A stretch of DNA of 64,000 bases from Microglena sp. YARC. Lineage: Eukaryota; Chlorophyta; Chlorophyceae; Chlamydomonadales; Chlamydomonadaceae. The stretch covers positions 34,539,506 through 34,603,505 of the forward strand of contig CM039466.1 in the NCBI GenBank assembly GCA_022414725.1, written 5' to 3'. This document shows, piece by piece, positions 27,341-38,842 of the stretch. Every line of letters starts with the position of its first letter. The stretch's first letter is position 1. Made by a program: the position numbers and the translations under genes. The notes below the pieces were generated by a model, which was not told where the DNA came from, did no database searches, and saw only the letters and a program-made list of their open reading frames with translations.

Positions 27341-29278
27341 ACTTCGATTTAGCCATTAAGAAGTCCGATCAGTTGGATGTCATCAGCAAAGAATAACTAC
27401 AGAGCTTAATAGTGTTTTATTTTTTGTTGCTGCACCAATCGGAGCCTACCGCGCATGCGAAGTTCTCTTCTCCAGCAAAAGGCGATCTCTGGAATGCATG
27501 ATAATAACCAACTTGCTCGTGCTGTATGCGTTGTGTGGCAAGTATTCCAAGGAGCCGACTTGCAATAATTATGAAAAACTCTGGATCATTGAATTAGGGA
27601 CGTATGCAATGATTGACTAATGAGCTCTGATCAGCTAACAGTTCATCGCAAGAGGGGAAGAAAGTCAATCTGTCGTTCAGTCAGCGATAAACGTGCGCAC
27701 ATGAGGTGCTGGGAATAGTGTTAGGGCCACTCACGGCTCAGAGAAACATGGCCCGAAAGAGCAAGCTTCAGGTGTGCAATCGAGACAGCAGGCGGGTGTC
27801 AAATTGTGCACCCATCTTCTCTGTGAAAAATCATTCTCAAACGAGGCTAAGGAGAAGCAAAATAATCGCAATCAACTTTTTGTCCAGAGTGACTGTGGGG
27901 GGCTTGGACTTGGACAACGTTGAGTACCGTATTCAGGAATTTGGAAAACTCGAAAATCTACAAGGCAGCATTGCCAAAAAAACTCGGAAAAGTCGAAAAA
28001 TCCACAAGGCTGCATTGCTAACCGCTCATTCTCCATGGTGAATTTGTGATGAGAACACCAAACGCCTTACATTTTGTGGTGTTCCTGGCTGGGGTATAGG
28101 GCTATCGGACACAACTCATCTTACCCGATCCAGGCCGCTACAAAAGCAACAAACAAACGCCGGAAATGGAAGTCTGAGCAAGAGTCTCGTAGATATTTGA
28201 TCATTTGGCGAAGGATACCTCACTTGGTGACTTGCGACTCGAGCGGTGATACGAACGGGTCTACTAGCAGTCAGCATGCTTCTACTGAACAATGGGAATC
28301 TGCTGTTGGTATCATCCCCTTCACGGATAAGGTAAAAAAATCCACACTGTCTTGGCGCCTCACTGACATACCATGGCGAACATGCCCCTCAGCCCTCGGC
28401 TGGGCCACGCCCAATCAATGGCAGTTGTTATTATACCTCACTTATTAATCCAACATCCGCTTTATCCATAAATTCCCTATGCCGCAACCGAAGAGACCCC
28501 TTAGATTTCGGCATCTCCAGTCTCGTAGTCCCATCCTTGCTCATTGTTCCACGTGCACCTGTTAAAACAGGTTGTTCAGCCGCCTGTGTATTCAATACGT
28601 TACAGCCTGGTTCAGTAGGTGGGTGCAAGGCCAGGGAGAGACCCAACTTGATCGCCACTGAATCAACTAAGTACGGTATTCGGCACTTGACAGGGCACCA
28701 CTGCTCGCCACTGCTGCTATTTTCCAGAGCTACGTTCCTCTTGAAAGTTTTCAACCGATTAGGCTCAAGCAGACGAAGCATGCAAGAAGGATGTGACCCG
28801 ATCGCCGATCGCTCGCCTCTGAATCATCACCTTATCACCTCATGACTTCATCGCTGCATCGCTGCATCAGCCATCACCCCTGGCCCTGGTCACCCACCTG
28901 GCCCTCTCCAGCTTCTCGCGTCTTCTCTCTATCTTCTCGGCAGTACCGGTCCACGTGAAATAGTAGTACCTGACCGGCCCGGGGCGATTATCACGAGTTC
29001 AGAAGCCACACTTTACGTTGCAACGCTGAGTGTTACACACTTCTGCGACCGCAGGATTTCCGCAAACAAGTTTCCCAAGCTCACTTCGGACAAACTCGAC
29101 CTCTTCATCCACCGACTATCCCCTCCTCACCCCCCCGACTCCCCTCTCTCTCCTTCCCCTCCTCCGTCCACCCAACGGCCTTAGGCCTTAGCTACTACAT
29201 CAAACGCTCATTACTCAATAGCAGCAACAATCTCCACCACCTCCCACCTCCAACAGCTTAACTGAACAAGTTTACAGC

Positions 29279-30708
29279 ATGGAGTACGCACCAACGCTAA
29301 TCGACGCTTCTGTAGGCTCGATCCTGGAACGGGTCGGGTCGGAGCCCCCTCTGTTGAGAAGCAGCTTCTCGGCAGCCCCGGCGGACCTGGTGGCCCTTCT
29401 GAGGTCCGCACCCCAAGCGGCTGAGCTCCATGCAGCCTACGATGCCGTTCGTCTAGCTGCTCGACTGTGCACGGTGAGTTCGGATAAGCTTTGAATGCGA
29501 GCGCAGAGTAATGACTTCGCTCGGGTACTTCCGAGCTGAGGGCCCATGCAATGACGAATAACATGTTCTTTTGTCTCAGTTTGCTGATAGGATAGACCAT
29601 GCAACATTTGCATGACACTGTGAGTTTTATGCATGCCTGTGATTGGCTGAAATTCTGAATTTGTGTGTTCTATCATTCGCAGACTGTCCAACACCAGCTA
29701 TCAACTACTGAGAAGATGGAGAAAATGGACGACTCACCTGTGACTGTAGCGGACTACGGCGCCCAAGCGCTTGTGGCCTGGTCCCTGTCAAAGTTCTCTC
29801 CCAATACCCGTCTGTCCATGGTGGCAGAAGAAGACTCTCATGCTCTAAGATCCCCCTCTGGCCAGGGTCTGGTGGAGCGCATCACTCAGCTGGTCAACTC
29901 AGTCCTCCAGGTTGAAGAGGGTGAGGAGGGTGCTAACCCCCTCACATCCAACGATGTGCTAGAACTTATTGACCAGGGTGATTCCCCTGGTGGTCCCAGC
30001 GGTCGTCATTGGGTGCTAGACCCCATTGATGGCACCAAGGGCTTTGTAGGAATGCGCCAGTATGCCATCTGCTTGGCACTGATTCAGGATGGTGAGGTGG
30101 TGGTGGGTGTGCTGGGTTGCCCCAACATCCCTCAGTCCACTGTCACTGAAGAAGACGGTGGACCCAGTGCTATGGCCAAGGCCAAAAAGAGTGATGATGT
30201 TGGGTCTGTGTTCTTTGCTCACCAGGGCTATGGTGCCTATGTGGCTCCCATGTGGGGGAACTACAGCCTGCACACCCTGCCCAACATTCAACGCATCCAT
30301 GTGGATGACGTGCCTGCCCCTTTCACCAATGCCCGCTTCATGGGGGCGTATGAGTCAGGCCACTCCAATCATGGTTTCTCCGCCGCCCTGGCTAGCAAGG
30401 TGGGTGTGAGCCTTCCCCCCTTCCTCATGGACAGCCAGGCCAAGTATGGCATCCTGTCACGGGGCGATGCCTCCGTCTTCATGCGCTTCCCACCTCCCTC
30501 GTACCGAGAGAAGATCTGGGACCATGCTGCTGGCTTTGTGATTGTTGAGGAGGCAGGTGGCAAGGTGACTGATGCACATGGCCAGCGGCTGGACTTCTCT
30601 CAAGGCCGGGAGCTGGATACGTATGGTGGTATTGTAGCGGGCCCCCCCTTGGTGCATAGCGCTGTGCTGGCAGCTGTGCTGGAGCTAGGTGGACCGCACA
30701 ATCAGTAG
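29279..30708 (+). CDS. 3'(2'),5'-bisphosphate nucleotidase, copy 1 (2 exons)
   Basis: Exon 1 29279-29473 (ATG, 65 codons) and exon 2 29683-30708 join in phase 0 to give 406 residues. Donor ACG/GTGAGT, acceptor CATTCGCAG. All family motifs are intact: SPVTVADYGAQ, VAEEDS, WVLDPIDGTKGFVGMRQY and IWDHAAGFVIVEEAGG. It should convert PAP to AMP and phosphate, and possibly PAPS to APS. The N-terminus (MEYAPTLIDASVGSILERV) is acidic and not transit-like, so a cytosolic enzyme is likely, unlike BPNT-A. It keeps only the first of BPNT-A's eight introns. It is the best-preserved of the tandem set and heads it. Its 5' half and promoter differ from copies 2-4, while its 3' half and 3' flank are nearly identical to theirs. 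Confidence 0.93.
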
Positions 30709-30717
30709 AGCTCCATA

Positions 30718-30915
30718 GCTTTTCTTTTCAGTTACAAGCAACAGCTTCTAGGCTTATCCCCTTTCGGGCCATTGAGCCAAACCAAATGCGACCTAGGGCA
30801 TCTTGAAGCAGACACGACCAGCTATTCAGAGCTGCAGAAATATTAGGTTTCAGATCAGTAGCTAGCTCAAGGAGCTACTTGAAGCTACTGCTCGTAGCCA
30901 TAAAGAAAGGCTATG
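30718..30915. mobile_element. MITE family C, copy after copy 1 stop codon
   Basis: Begins 9 bases after the TAG: CATAGCTTTTCTTTTCAGTT to the complementary AAAGAAAGGCTATG. Orthologous insertions follow the stops of copies 2, 3 and 4. Confidence 0.8.
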
Positions 30916-31719
30916 TATGGCTTGCCAGAGCCGCATATTATGAAAAGCGATGTTCTTACAATTCATCCAGACAAAGCATTTGATTAGTCCTACCTCATGC
31001 TCAGCCTGTAAAAGCCTTTTACATACTGGTACATGGCTTGTGATAGCCTTGTACGTACATGACCATAGTAATGACGTTGTCATTAAAGCTTTATCTTCTA
31101 ACATATACAGCCTGTTCTACGCTAGCATGTGCTTTGGACTATGATTATATGAATTGTGTTCTGTCCTTGGCGCAAGAAGACTTGAGAGGGTGGCTAGATC
31201 TATGACATCTGTCACCCCTCCACACCACATTACATTTCGGCGTTTCGCATGGTCAATGGCACTTCCGTTTAATTGGATGACCTCGCCGATTATTCGCCTG
31301 CATATGCTCAGCTTATGCATAAAAAGCATTAGATAGCAATACATCAGGCTTTTCTTCTTACCATACTCCCCCAAATTTCGGACTTGTTTCTTCATTGCCT
31401 GCCCAGGTTAGTCTAGCCGGGTACCCAGTTCTTGATTTCTATGGATAGACATCCATGAGCCAGGACAGATGGGATTCATAGGACATGGGTGTCGAACATA
31501 GTATAATTATATCAGAATTATGAACAACTTCATTTGTGCTGAAGATGTTTTACTAGCTTCTCTCACATTCCATTATTATAAGAAGCAGGATGTACCATAC
31601 ATACAACCATAGTTCTAGATATAGCTGTGCACGTACGTCCTCTCAGCCCAGTTTTGAGGTTGAAGGTCCTTAGCGCCTCTCTTATGTGCGATACACGAGT
31701 TTGTTTATTTTTATTATGT

Positions 31720-31830
31720 ATGAAAGGAATTTCATCCTAAGAGGTGGTCTGCCCGACACAAACCAGCGGCACCAAGGATTCAGTTTGAATGGTGTTGCCA
31801 ATCCTACAAGAGTAGGCACCTTTAGGGTGG
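31720..31830 (-). mobile_element. Element B, reversed copy in U1
   Basis: Reverse complement of 6885-6985, with landmarks AAACCAGCGGCACCAAGGAT and CAGTTTGAATGGTGTTGCCA. Orthologous copies are in U2 (37438-37548) and U3 (43200-43310). Confidence 0.75.
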
Positions 31831-33072
31831 GCGGGAGATACAAGATGAATGTATGAATTAACACCGCCCCTAATTTGATGGACTTATCCGGACTACTGGT
31901 ATGCAGCTGGGCAATTGGAGTTTTTTTTATTTATTTTGGTGCTGTGTTGGGCACATATTGTCCAATTTAGCATTTTAGGGTTTGCAATACTCATTTGTTA
32001 TATAATTTGAAACAAATGCTTTATCCGTCACATTAAATGCCCTCTCTCGAGTTGCACACCAATTTGATCAGTCCTGCCGACTGGAATGCGCCTAAATTCT
32101 GCGATGTGATAGTAACAAAACCATGACTAAATACGGATTCATTATTAATATTATTTCCTGTATTGCCCTTTCTGCTTCCTGGATTATTAGGCTAGCGCCC
32201 TATCGTGTTACTACTTCGAGTTCTGAACAACGAGAAGCAGTCTACCTGGTTTAAACCTTATTAAGTCGTTTCCCATGAAAAATAGAATGCTGAGGCACCA
32301 ATCAATGCTACAAAATTGTTTTGTATCAAGTAAAGGGTTTGCCTGGTTTTCGACTTCCAGCCATCGTGGCCGTAACTTGACAGGAGGTATCTAACCCATC
32401 TAACCGCCCCGTGCGTTAGCTGTTAGCTGATCCACGGCAGCTGATCGCATGCCGTCCTCGCTTTCAATTTAGTCCACGATTTGCTAGCGAGCATTCACCT
32501 CGAACATACTTACTCACCATACCCGGCTGGCCCCGGCACCCAGCCGAAGACACCACGACCCCTTGGATTGACAGTGTGGCACACCACTCCCTTGCCTGCC
32601 TGCTTGCTTCATCCTACCCCTACACTCCGGCCCTACACCTCCGACAGTATATTCTACTCGTCGCGAACTTTAAGACCACTATGGAGCACGCAACCACGAT
32701 GTTATTTGACTGGCCATAATCGGACTTTCCGGACCCCCCTTTTCAATACCATTCACGACTCCGCCCGACTCCGCCCTCCCCGGGGCCCTCCGGGGGGCCC
32801 TCCCCCCTGGCCCTCCCCTCCCCCTCACCCCGGCACGACAATTTCTGAGTACCATTTCTTGGCCAATCCGCCAACTCCCGCGTGCTGCTCGACTTCAGTG
32901 CTCGCATATTCAAAACCTTGCTGCATCAGCTGTCACACGCATCTTGCCCTGCGATGTTCGAGAAATAACAACAGACCAATCCCAGGCTGCGATGGAAAGG
33001 CTTGGGATGCCCCTATGCACAATATGTACCTGGATTCAGCTTCTTTTGTTGATCACAGTCGAAACTAGATTT

Positions 33073-33097
33073 GACCCTGTGTTCCGAACACAGGGTC
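33073..33097. other. Leader hairpin of copy 2
   Basis: GACCCTGTGTT-CCG-AACACAGGGTC, perfect 11-bp arms. Conserved at 38789-38813 and, with one mismatch, at 47223-47247, about 9 bases upstream of an ATG (33106 in copy 2, 47256 in copy 4). Confidence 0.75.
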
Positions 33098-33126
33098 GTC
33101 GGAGTATGACCAGTCGAATGATATAA

Positions 33127-36100
33127 TCGAATGCCGACCCCTTGCCAAGGCGGGTCAGAAAGGCGAGCCGGCAAAGCAGCTTCTTTTCAGCCCCGATCGA
33201 CCCCATTGCTTGCCTCAAGGGAGCCCCCTACGCACGTGAGATGCAAGCTGCGGTGGACGCGGTCCGCATCGCAGCCCGACTGTGCAAGGTATGCTAGGGG
33301 TTGCCGGTCGATATGCCATGTACTCATGTGGTAGGGCCGCGTGTGGCTCGGGACGGGATGCGAGGCTAGGCGTGGTGAAGAGGAATGTGGTGTGGGAGAT
33401 GTGGTGGGCTGCGTGGTGGTAGGAAGGGTAGAGTGAGCCTGTTGTTTTTGATGATGACCTGGATGCGTTGGCATTATTAGTTGGGGGTGGTTATAGTTTG
33501 GAACAGTTGGGTGCACTCGAGGCTGTCGGCATGTTCATGTTCTAGAGAAAGGTTAAGCCAGAAGGTCCAGCACAGGGCAAGTTGCATCCCAATTCAAAGG
33601 ATGGAGGAGGATAGATAGATAGATAGGTAGATAGATAGATAGATAGAGATAGAGGAAATTGCCAGCGCCCCTTGAATCGGAATGTAGAGAATTCATGAGG
33701 CCAAGACGTACCAACATACTCTGTCTTGAATGTTAAGAATGTAGGTTAGGGATTACTCATGTCTAGGGACCTGCATATCATATTAGATCATAGAAATTGA
33801 ATCACATGATTTGTATATAAATGGTAACTTCAGCCTAGTCAGACTGTCGCATTCATATGATATCATATGATAACATATTGCTGTTCCCTACTCATGACGG
33901 GGTCACTTGTTCACTTGGTTGCATGTCAGGGGGCTACCACCTGAAATGCGTCCTTCACTCTACAGTCTCTGGATATTCCCTGAACAGACTCCCTCCTGAT
34001 GCCAACAAGCCACACTTGAATGCGACTTAGAGGAGTATGCATAAAACAGGATGCAAACACTAAAACTCATACAGTTCTTGGATGAGATTGTTTCCCCCTC
34101 CCTCCTTAGTGTTCATCTACATGAACTGAAATCCAGGAAGTACAACACCATCTGCGTTCGATGACTGAGAAGATGGAGAAAGTGGACGACTCACCGGTGA
34201 CAGTAGCAGACTACGGTGCACAAGCGCTTGTGGCTTGGTCCCTCTCTAAGCAAGATCCTCACAACCGGCTGTCCTTGGTTTCAGAGGAAGACTCACGAAC
34301 CCTTAGGTGGGTGCTTAACATATTTATTTCTCTGTTCAAACTGTATGCATGTATGTATTTTAGCCAGTACACCATGGGCAGCAGACAACTAGGAAAGGTC
34401 TTATCAACAGAAGCACGTCAGGATTCACTCATTTTTGTTTAGGTTCATGTTTCACTGCTCACTGTGCATTGTTCTGCCCATTCAAATATATGTACTTTAC
34501 AGTCTAGGGGTAGCCAAATAGGCTGGAGGGACTTGCCCAATCTTCAAAATATGAAGGGCGGCTAAGAAAAAACAAACACTGGTGAACTGATCCCCAACAA
34601 ATCGTAAACGTCGATTGTCTGGAGTTCCTGCTATGCCGATAATGTAACACTCGACCAAAATGTATGAATACATTATGTAGTCCTATGGCAAATTGGCCAA
34701 GGGTTCTTGACATGATTGGATGCGACTTGGAGAGGGTTCTGGGGCACCCATGGCAGGGCATGCAGCAAGATAACCACTGCTTTTCCTTTCCGCTACGAGC
34801 AGCAGCTTCCAGGCAGCTCCCCTGGCTTGCTATTCAGCCAAACCTAACGCGACCTGGTGCACCTTGACACTGCCACGATCAGCTTTCCAGAATTGCTGGA
34901 ACATTTGTGTGTAGCCCATTGGCTGGCTCAGTGAGCTGCCTAGAAGCTGCTGAGAAGCTGATGAGAAAAGCCGAAAAGAAATACCCTGTTAGCCGTCTGT
35001 GCTGGAAATCTAATCCCTTTCTGACTGCATGCCATTCCCTGCTGCTAGTGGCAGGCTTTGCGTGTGAAAAGCCGTTAATAAAGCCGTCAATAAAGCCATA
35101 AACCCTATGGTCTACCCCCTTGCTTAACTTGAGACTACTGGCTGCCATGTAATGCTTACTTCCAGACTTCTATCGAGTCTCCTCGTTATCACGACAATGC
35201 TGATAACTGTACAAGTGATCGTAAATCTGTCTGCCAGCTCTGTCATTGACTGGTCATGTCTTACATACATTTACCAAGGAATAGATAGGGGACTTGTCAT
35301 GGTGTCTTCTGAAGGTCTTGTTTTAAGTGAAGCTATTACCGGTTACTTGAGCAGTCTCCTCCGAGGTTAGCCATGCATCTGTTCATGTGCTTGGCTGCTT
35401 GATTGTGACATGTAAGCTTGTCCCTCCATTCAGGCCGCCATGCATCTGATCATGTGCTTGGCTGTTTGATTGCGTATTGTACTCATGTAAGGTCGTTCCT
35501 CAATTCAGGGCACAATGCATGTGCTTCTATATGTATGTTAAGCCAACACAATGATCCCATACACCTTCCCTTGTAGATCCCCCTCTGGCAAGGGTATATT
35601 GAAGCGCATCACTCAGCTGGTCAACTCAGTCCTTGAGGGTGAGGAGGGTGCTACCCCCCTCACAGCCAATAAAGTGCTAGAGCTTATTGACCTGGGTGAC
35701 TCCCCTGGTGGTCCCAGCGGTCGTCATTGGGTGCTGGACCCCATTGATGGCACCAAGGGCTTTGTAGGAAGGCGCCAGTATGCCATCTGCTTGGCGCTGA
35801 TTCAGGATGGTGAGGTGGTGGTGGGTGTTCTAGGTTGCCCCAACATCCCCCACTCCCCTGTCACTGAAAAAGACGGTGGACCCAGTGCTATGGCCAAGGC
35901 CCAAAAGAGTGATGACGTTGGGTCTGTGTTCTTTGCTCACCAGGGCTATGGCGCCTATGTGGCTCCCATGTGGGGGAACTACAGCCTACAAACCCTGCCC
36001 AACATTCAACGCATCCATGTGGATGATGTGCCTGCCCCTTTCACCAATGCCCGCTTCATGGGGGCGTATGAGCCAGGCCACTCCAATCATGGTTTCTCCG

Positions 36101-36426
36101 CCGCCCTGGCTAGCAAGGTGGGTGTGAACCTTCCCCCCTTCCTCATGGACAGCCAGGCCAAGTATGGCATCCTGTCACGGGGCGATGCCTCTGTCTTCAT
36201 GCGCTTCCCACCTCCCTCGTACCGAGAGAAGATCTGGGACCATGCTGCTGGCTTTGTGATTGTTGAGGAGGCAGGTGGCAAGGTGACTGATGCACATGGC
36301 CAGCGGCTGGACTTCTCTCAAGGCCGGGAGCTGGATACGTATGGTGGTATTGTAGCGGGCCCCCCCTTGGTGCATAGCGCTGTGCTGGCAGCTGTGCTGG
36401 AGCTAGGTGGACCGCACAATCAGTAG
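33127..36426 (+). CDS. 3'(2'),5'-bisphosphate nucleotidase, copy 2 (3 exons, start uncertain)
   Basis: Exons: open from 33127 to 33288, then 34137-34306 and 35577-36426. Phases 0 and 2 are consistent and all motifs are present (SPVTVADYGAQ, VSEEDS, DPIDGT, WDHAAG). Intron 2 lies at the same codon and phase as BPNT-A intron 3. Introns are 848 and 1,270 bases and hold a (GATA)n tract, MITE D4, element E and a MITE C. The frame upstream of exon 1 is closed by TAA at 33124. The only in-frame ATG of exon 1 is at 33241 (EMQAAVDAV), so either translation starts there, giving a shortened protein, or a 5' exon is unseen. GRRQY replaces the GMRQY of copies 1 and 4 just after DPIDGT. Probably functional, but the N-terminus is unresolved. 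Confidence 0.82.
33609..33655. repeat. (GATA)n microsatellite in copy 2 intron 1
   Basis: About ten GATA units. The same site is 39326-39374 in U2 and expanded to about 30 units at 47815-47940 in U3. Confidence 0.9.
33764..33890. mobile_element. hAT-like MITE family D, copy D4
   Basis: TAGGGACCTGCATATCATAT to ATTGCTGTTCCCTA. Flanks CTCATGTC and CTCATGAC (7 of 8). Confidence 0.82.
34497..34655 (+). mobile_element. Interspersed element E in copy 2 intron 2
   Basis: TTTACAGTCTAGGGGTAGCC to GATAATGTAACACTCG. Orthologous at 40227-40380 and 48812-48965. Confidence 0.65.
34774..34978. mobile_element. MITE family C in copy 2 intron 2
   Basis: CACTGCTTTTCCTTTCCGCT to GAGAAAAGCCGAAAAG, with the subterminal GCAGCTTCCAGGCAGCTCCC and its complement. 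Orthologous at 40498-40705 and 49088-49280. Confidence 0.75.
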
Positions 36427-38842
36427 AGCTTCATAGCTTTTCTTTTCAGTTACAAGCAACAGCTTCTAGGCTTATCCCCTTTCGGGCCATTGAGCCAAAC
36501 CAAATGCAACCTAGGGCATCTTGAAGCAGACACGACCAGCTATTCAGAGCTGCAGAAATATTAGGTTTCAGATCAGTAGCTAGCTCAAGGAGCTACTTGA
36601 AGCTACTGCTCGTAGCCATAAAGAAAGGCTATGTATGGCTTGCCAGAGCCGCATATTATGAAAAGCGATGTTCTTACAATTCATCCAGACAAAGCATTTG
36701 ATTAGTCCTACCTCATGCTCAGCCTGTAATAGCCTTGTACATACTGGTACATGGCTTGTGATAGCCTTGTACGTACATGACCATAGTAATGACGTTGTCA
36801 TTAAAGCTTTATCTTCTAACATATACAGCCTGTTCTACGCTAGCATGTGCTTTGGACTATGATTATATGAATTGTGTTCTGTCCTTGGCGCAAGAAGACT
36901 TGAGAGGGTGGCTAGATCTATGACATCTGTCACCCCTCCACACCACATTACAATTCGGCGTTTCGCATGGTCAATGGCACTTCCGTTTAATTGGATGACC
37001 TCGCCGATTATTCGCCTGCATATGCTCAGCTTAGGCATAAAAAGCATTAGATAGCAATACATCAGGCTTTTCTTCTTACCATACTCCCCCAAATTTCGGA
37101 CTTGTTTCTTCATTGCCTGCCCAGGTTAGTCTAGCCGGGTACCCAGTTCTTGATTTCTATGGATAGACATCCATGAGCCAGGACAGATGGGATTCATAGG
37201 ACATGGGTGTCGAACATGGTATAATTATATCAGAATTATGAACAACTTCATTTGTGCTGAAGATGTTTTACTAGCTTCTCTCACATTCCATTATTATAAG
37301 AAGCAGGATGTACCATACATACAACCATAGTTCTAGATATAGCTGTGCATGTACGTCCTTTCAGCCCAGTTTTGAGGTTGAAGGTCCTTAGCGCCTCTCT
37401 TATGTGCGATACACGAGTTTGTTTATTTTTATTGTGTATGAAAGGAATTTCATCCTAAGAGGTGGTCTGCCCGACACAAACCAGCGGCACCAAGGATTCA
37501 GTTTGAATGGTGTTGCCAATCCTACAAGAGTAGGCACCTTTAGGGTGGGCGGGAGATACAAGATGAATGTATGAATTAACACCGCCCCTAATTTGATGGA
37601 CTTATCCGGACTACTGGTATGCAGCTGGGCAATTGGAGTTTTTTTTATTTATTTTGGTGCTGTGTTGGGCACATATTGTCCAATTTAGCATTTTAGGGTT
37701 TGCAATACTCATTTGTTATATAATTTGAAACAAATGCTTTATCCGTCACATTAAATGCCCTCTCTCGAGTTGCACACCAATTTGATCAGTCCTGCCGACT
37801 GGAATGCGCCTAAATTCTGCGATGTGATAGTAACAAAACCATGACTAAATACGGATTCATTATTAATATTATTTCCTGTATTGCCCTTTCTGCTTCCTGG
37901 ATTATTAGGCTAGCGCCCTATCGTGTTACTACTTCGAGTTCTGAACAACGAGGAAGCAGTCTACCTGGTTTAAACCTTATTAAGTCGTTTCCCATGAAAA
38001 ATAGAATGCTGAGGCACCAATCAATGCTACAAAATTGTTTTGTATCAAGTAAAGGGTTTGCCTGGTTTTCGACTTCCAGCCATCGTGGCCGTAACTTGAC
38101 AGGAGGTATCTAACCCATCTAACCGCCCCGTGCGTTAGCTGTTAGCTGATCCACGGCAGCTGATCGCATGCCGTCCTCGCTTTCAATTTAGTCCACGATT
38201 TGCTAGCGAGCATTCACCTCGAACATACTTACTCACCATACCCGGCTGGCCCCGGCACCCAGCCGAAGACACCACGACCCCTTGGATTGACAGTGGCACA
38301 CCACTCCCTTGCCTGCCTGCTTGCTTCATCCTACCCCTACACTCCGGCCCTACACCTCCGACAGTATATTCTACTCGTCGCGAACTTTAAGACCACTATG
38401 GAGCACGCAACCACGATGTTATTTGACTGGCCATAATCGGACTTTCCGGACCCCCTTTTCAATACCATTCACGACTCCGCCCGACTCCGCCCTCCCCGGG
38501 GCCCTCCGGGGGGCCCTCCCCCCTGGCCCTCCCCTCCCCCTCACCCCGGCACGACAATTTCTGAGTACCATTTCTTGGCCAATCCGCCAACTCCCGCGTG
38601 CTGCTCGACTTCAGTGCTCGCATATTCAAAACCTTGCTGCATCAGCTGTCACACGCATCTTGCCCTGCGATGTTCGAGAAATAACAACAGACCAATCCCA
38701 GGCTGCGATGGAAAGGCTTGGGATGCCCCTATGCACAATATGTACCTGGATTCAGCTTCTTTTGTTGATCACAGTCGAAACTAGATTTGACCCTGTGTTC
38801 CGAACACAGGGTCGTCGGAGTATGACCAGTCGAATGATATAA

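Larger units (their letters stand above)
26407..29278. other. Intergenic region between BPNT-A and copy 1
   Basis: Contains MITE C6, an element B tail (26775-26820), element H (26863-26945) and element E (27188-27340). Bases 27350-29278 are not repeated elsewhere in the window. 28431-28860 is open on both strands for about 100 codons, but I recognise neither product. The last 300 bases, CT-rich, are the presumptive promoter and 5' UTR of copy 1. Confidence 0.5.
30709..36426 (+). repeat. Tandem unit U1 (3' flank of copy 1 through copy 2)
   Basis: Head-to-tail unit of 5,718 bases, near-identical to U2 (offset 5,718 at the start, 5,725 by the second exon). Contents in order: MITE C, element B reversed, CT-rich leader, leader hairpin, exon 1, (GATA)n, MITE D4, exon 2, element E, MITE C, exon 3. 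Outside the genes no further open frame is recognised. The Pro-rich frame at 32481-33068 has no recognised homologue. Confidence 0.9.

Noticed and set aside
32481..33068. 195-codon Pro-rich frame upstream of copy 2 exon 1
   Set aside because: The duplicate in U2 (38200-38842) breaks it by small indels, so it is not under protein constraint. It is probably leader or promoter DNA.
33181..33195. CTTCTTTTCAG before CCCCGATCG read as a splice acceptor for copy 2 exon 1
   Set aside because: The aligned bases in copy 1 (SSFSAAPAD) and copy 4 (SSFSSAPTD) are coding across this point, so it is more likely exon sequence. Use as an acceptor cannot be excluded without transcripts.
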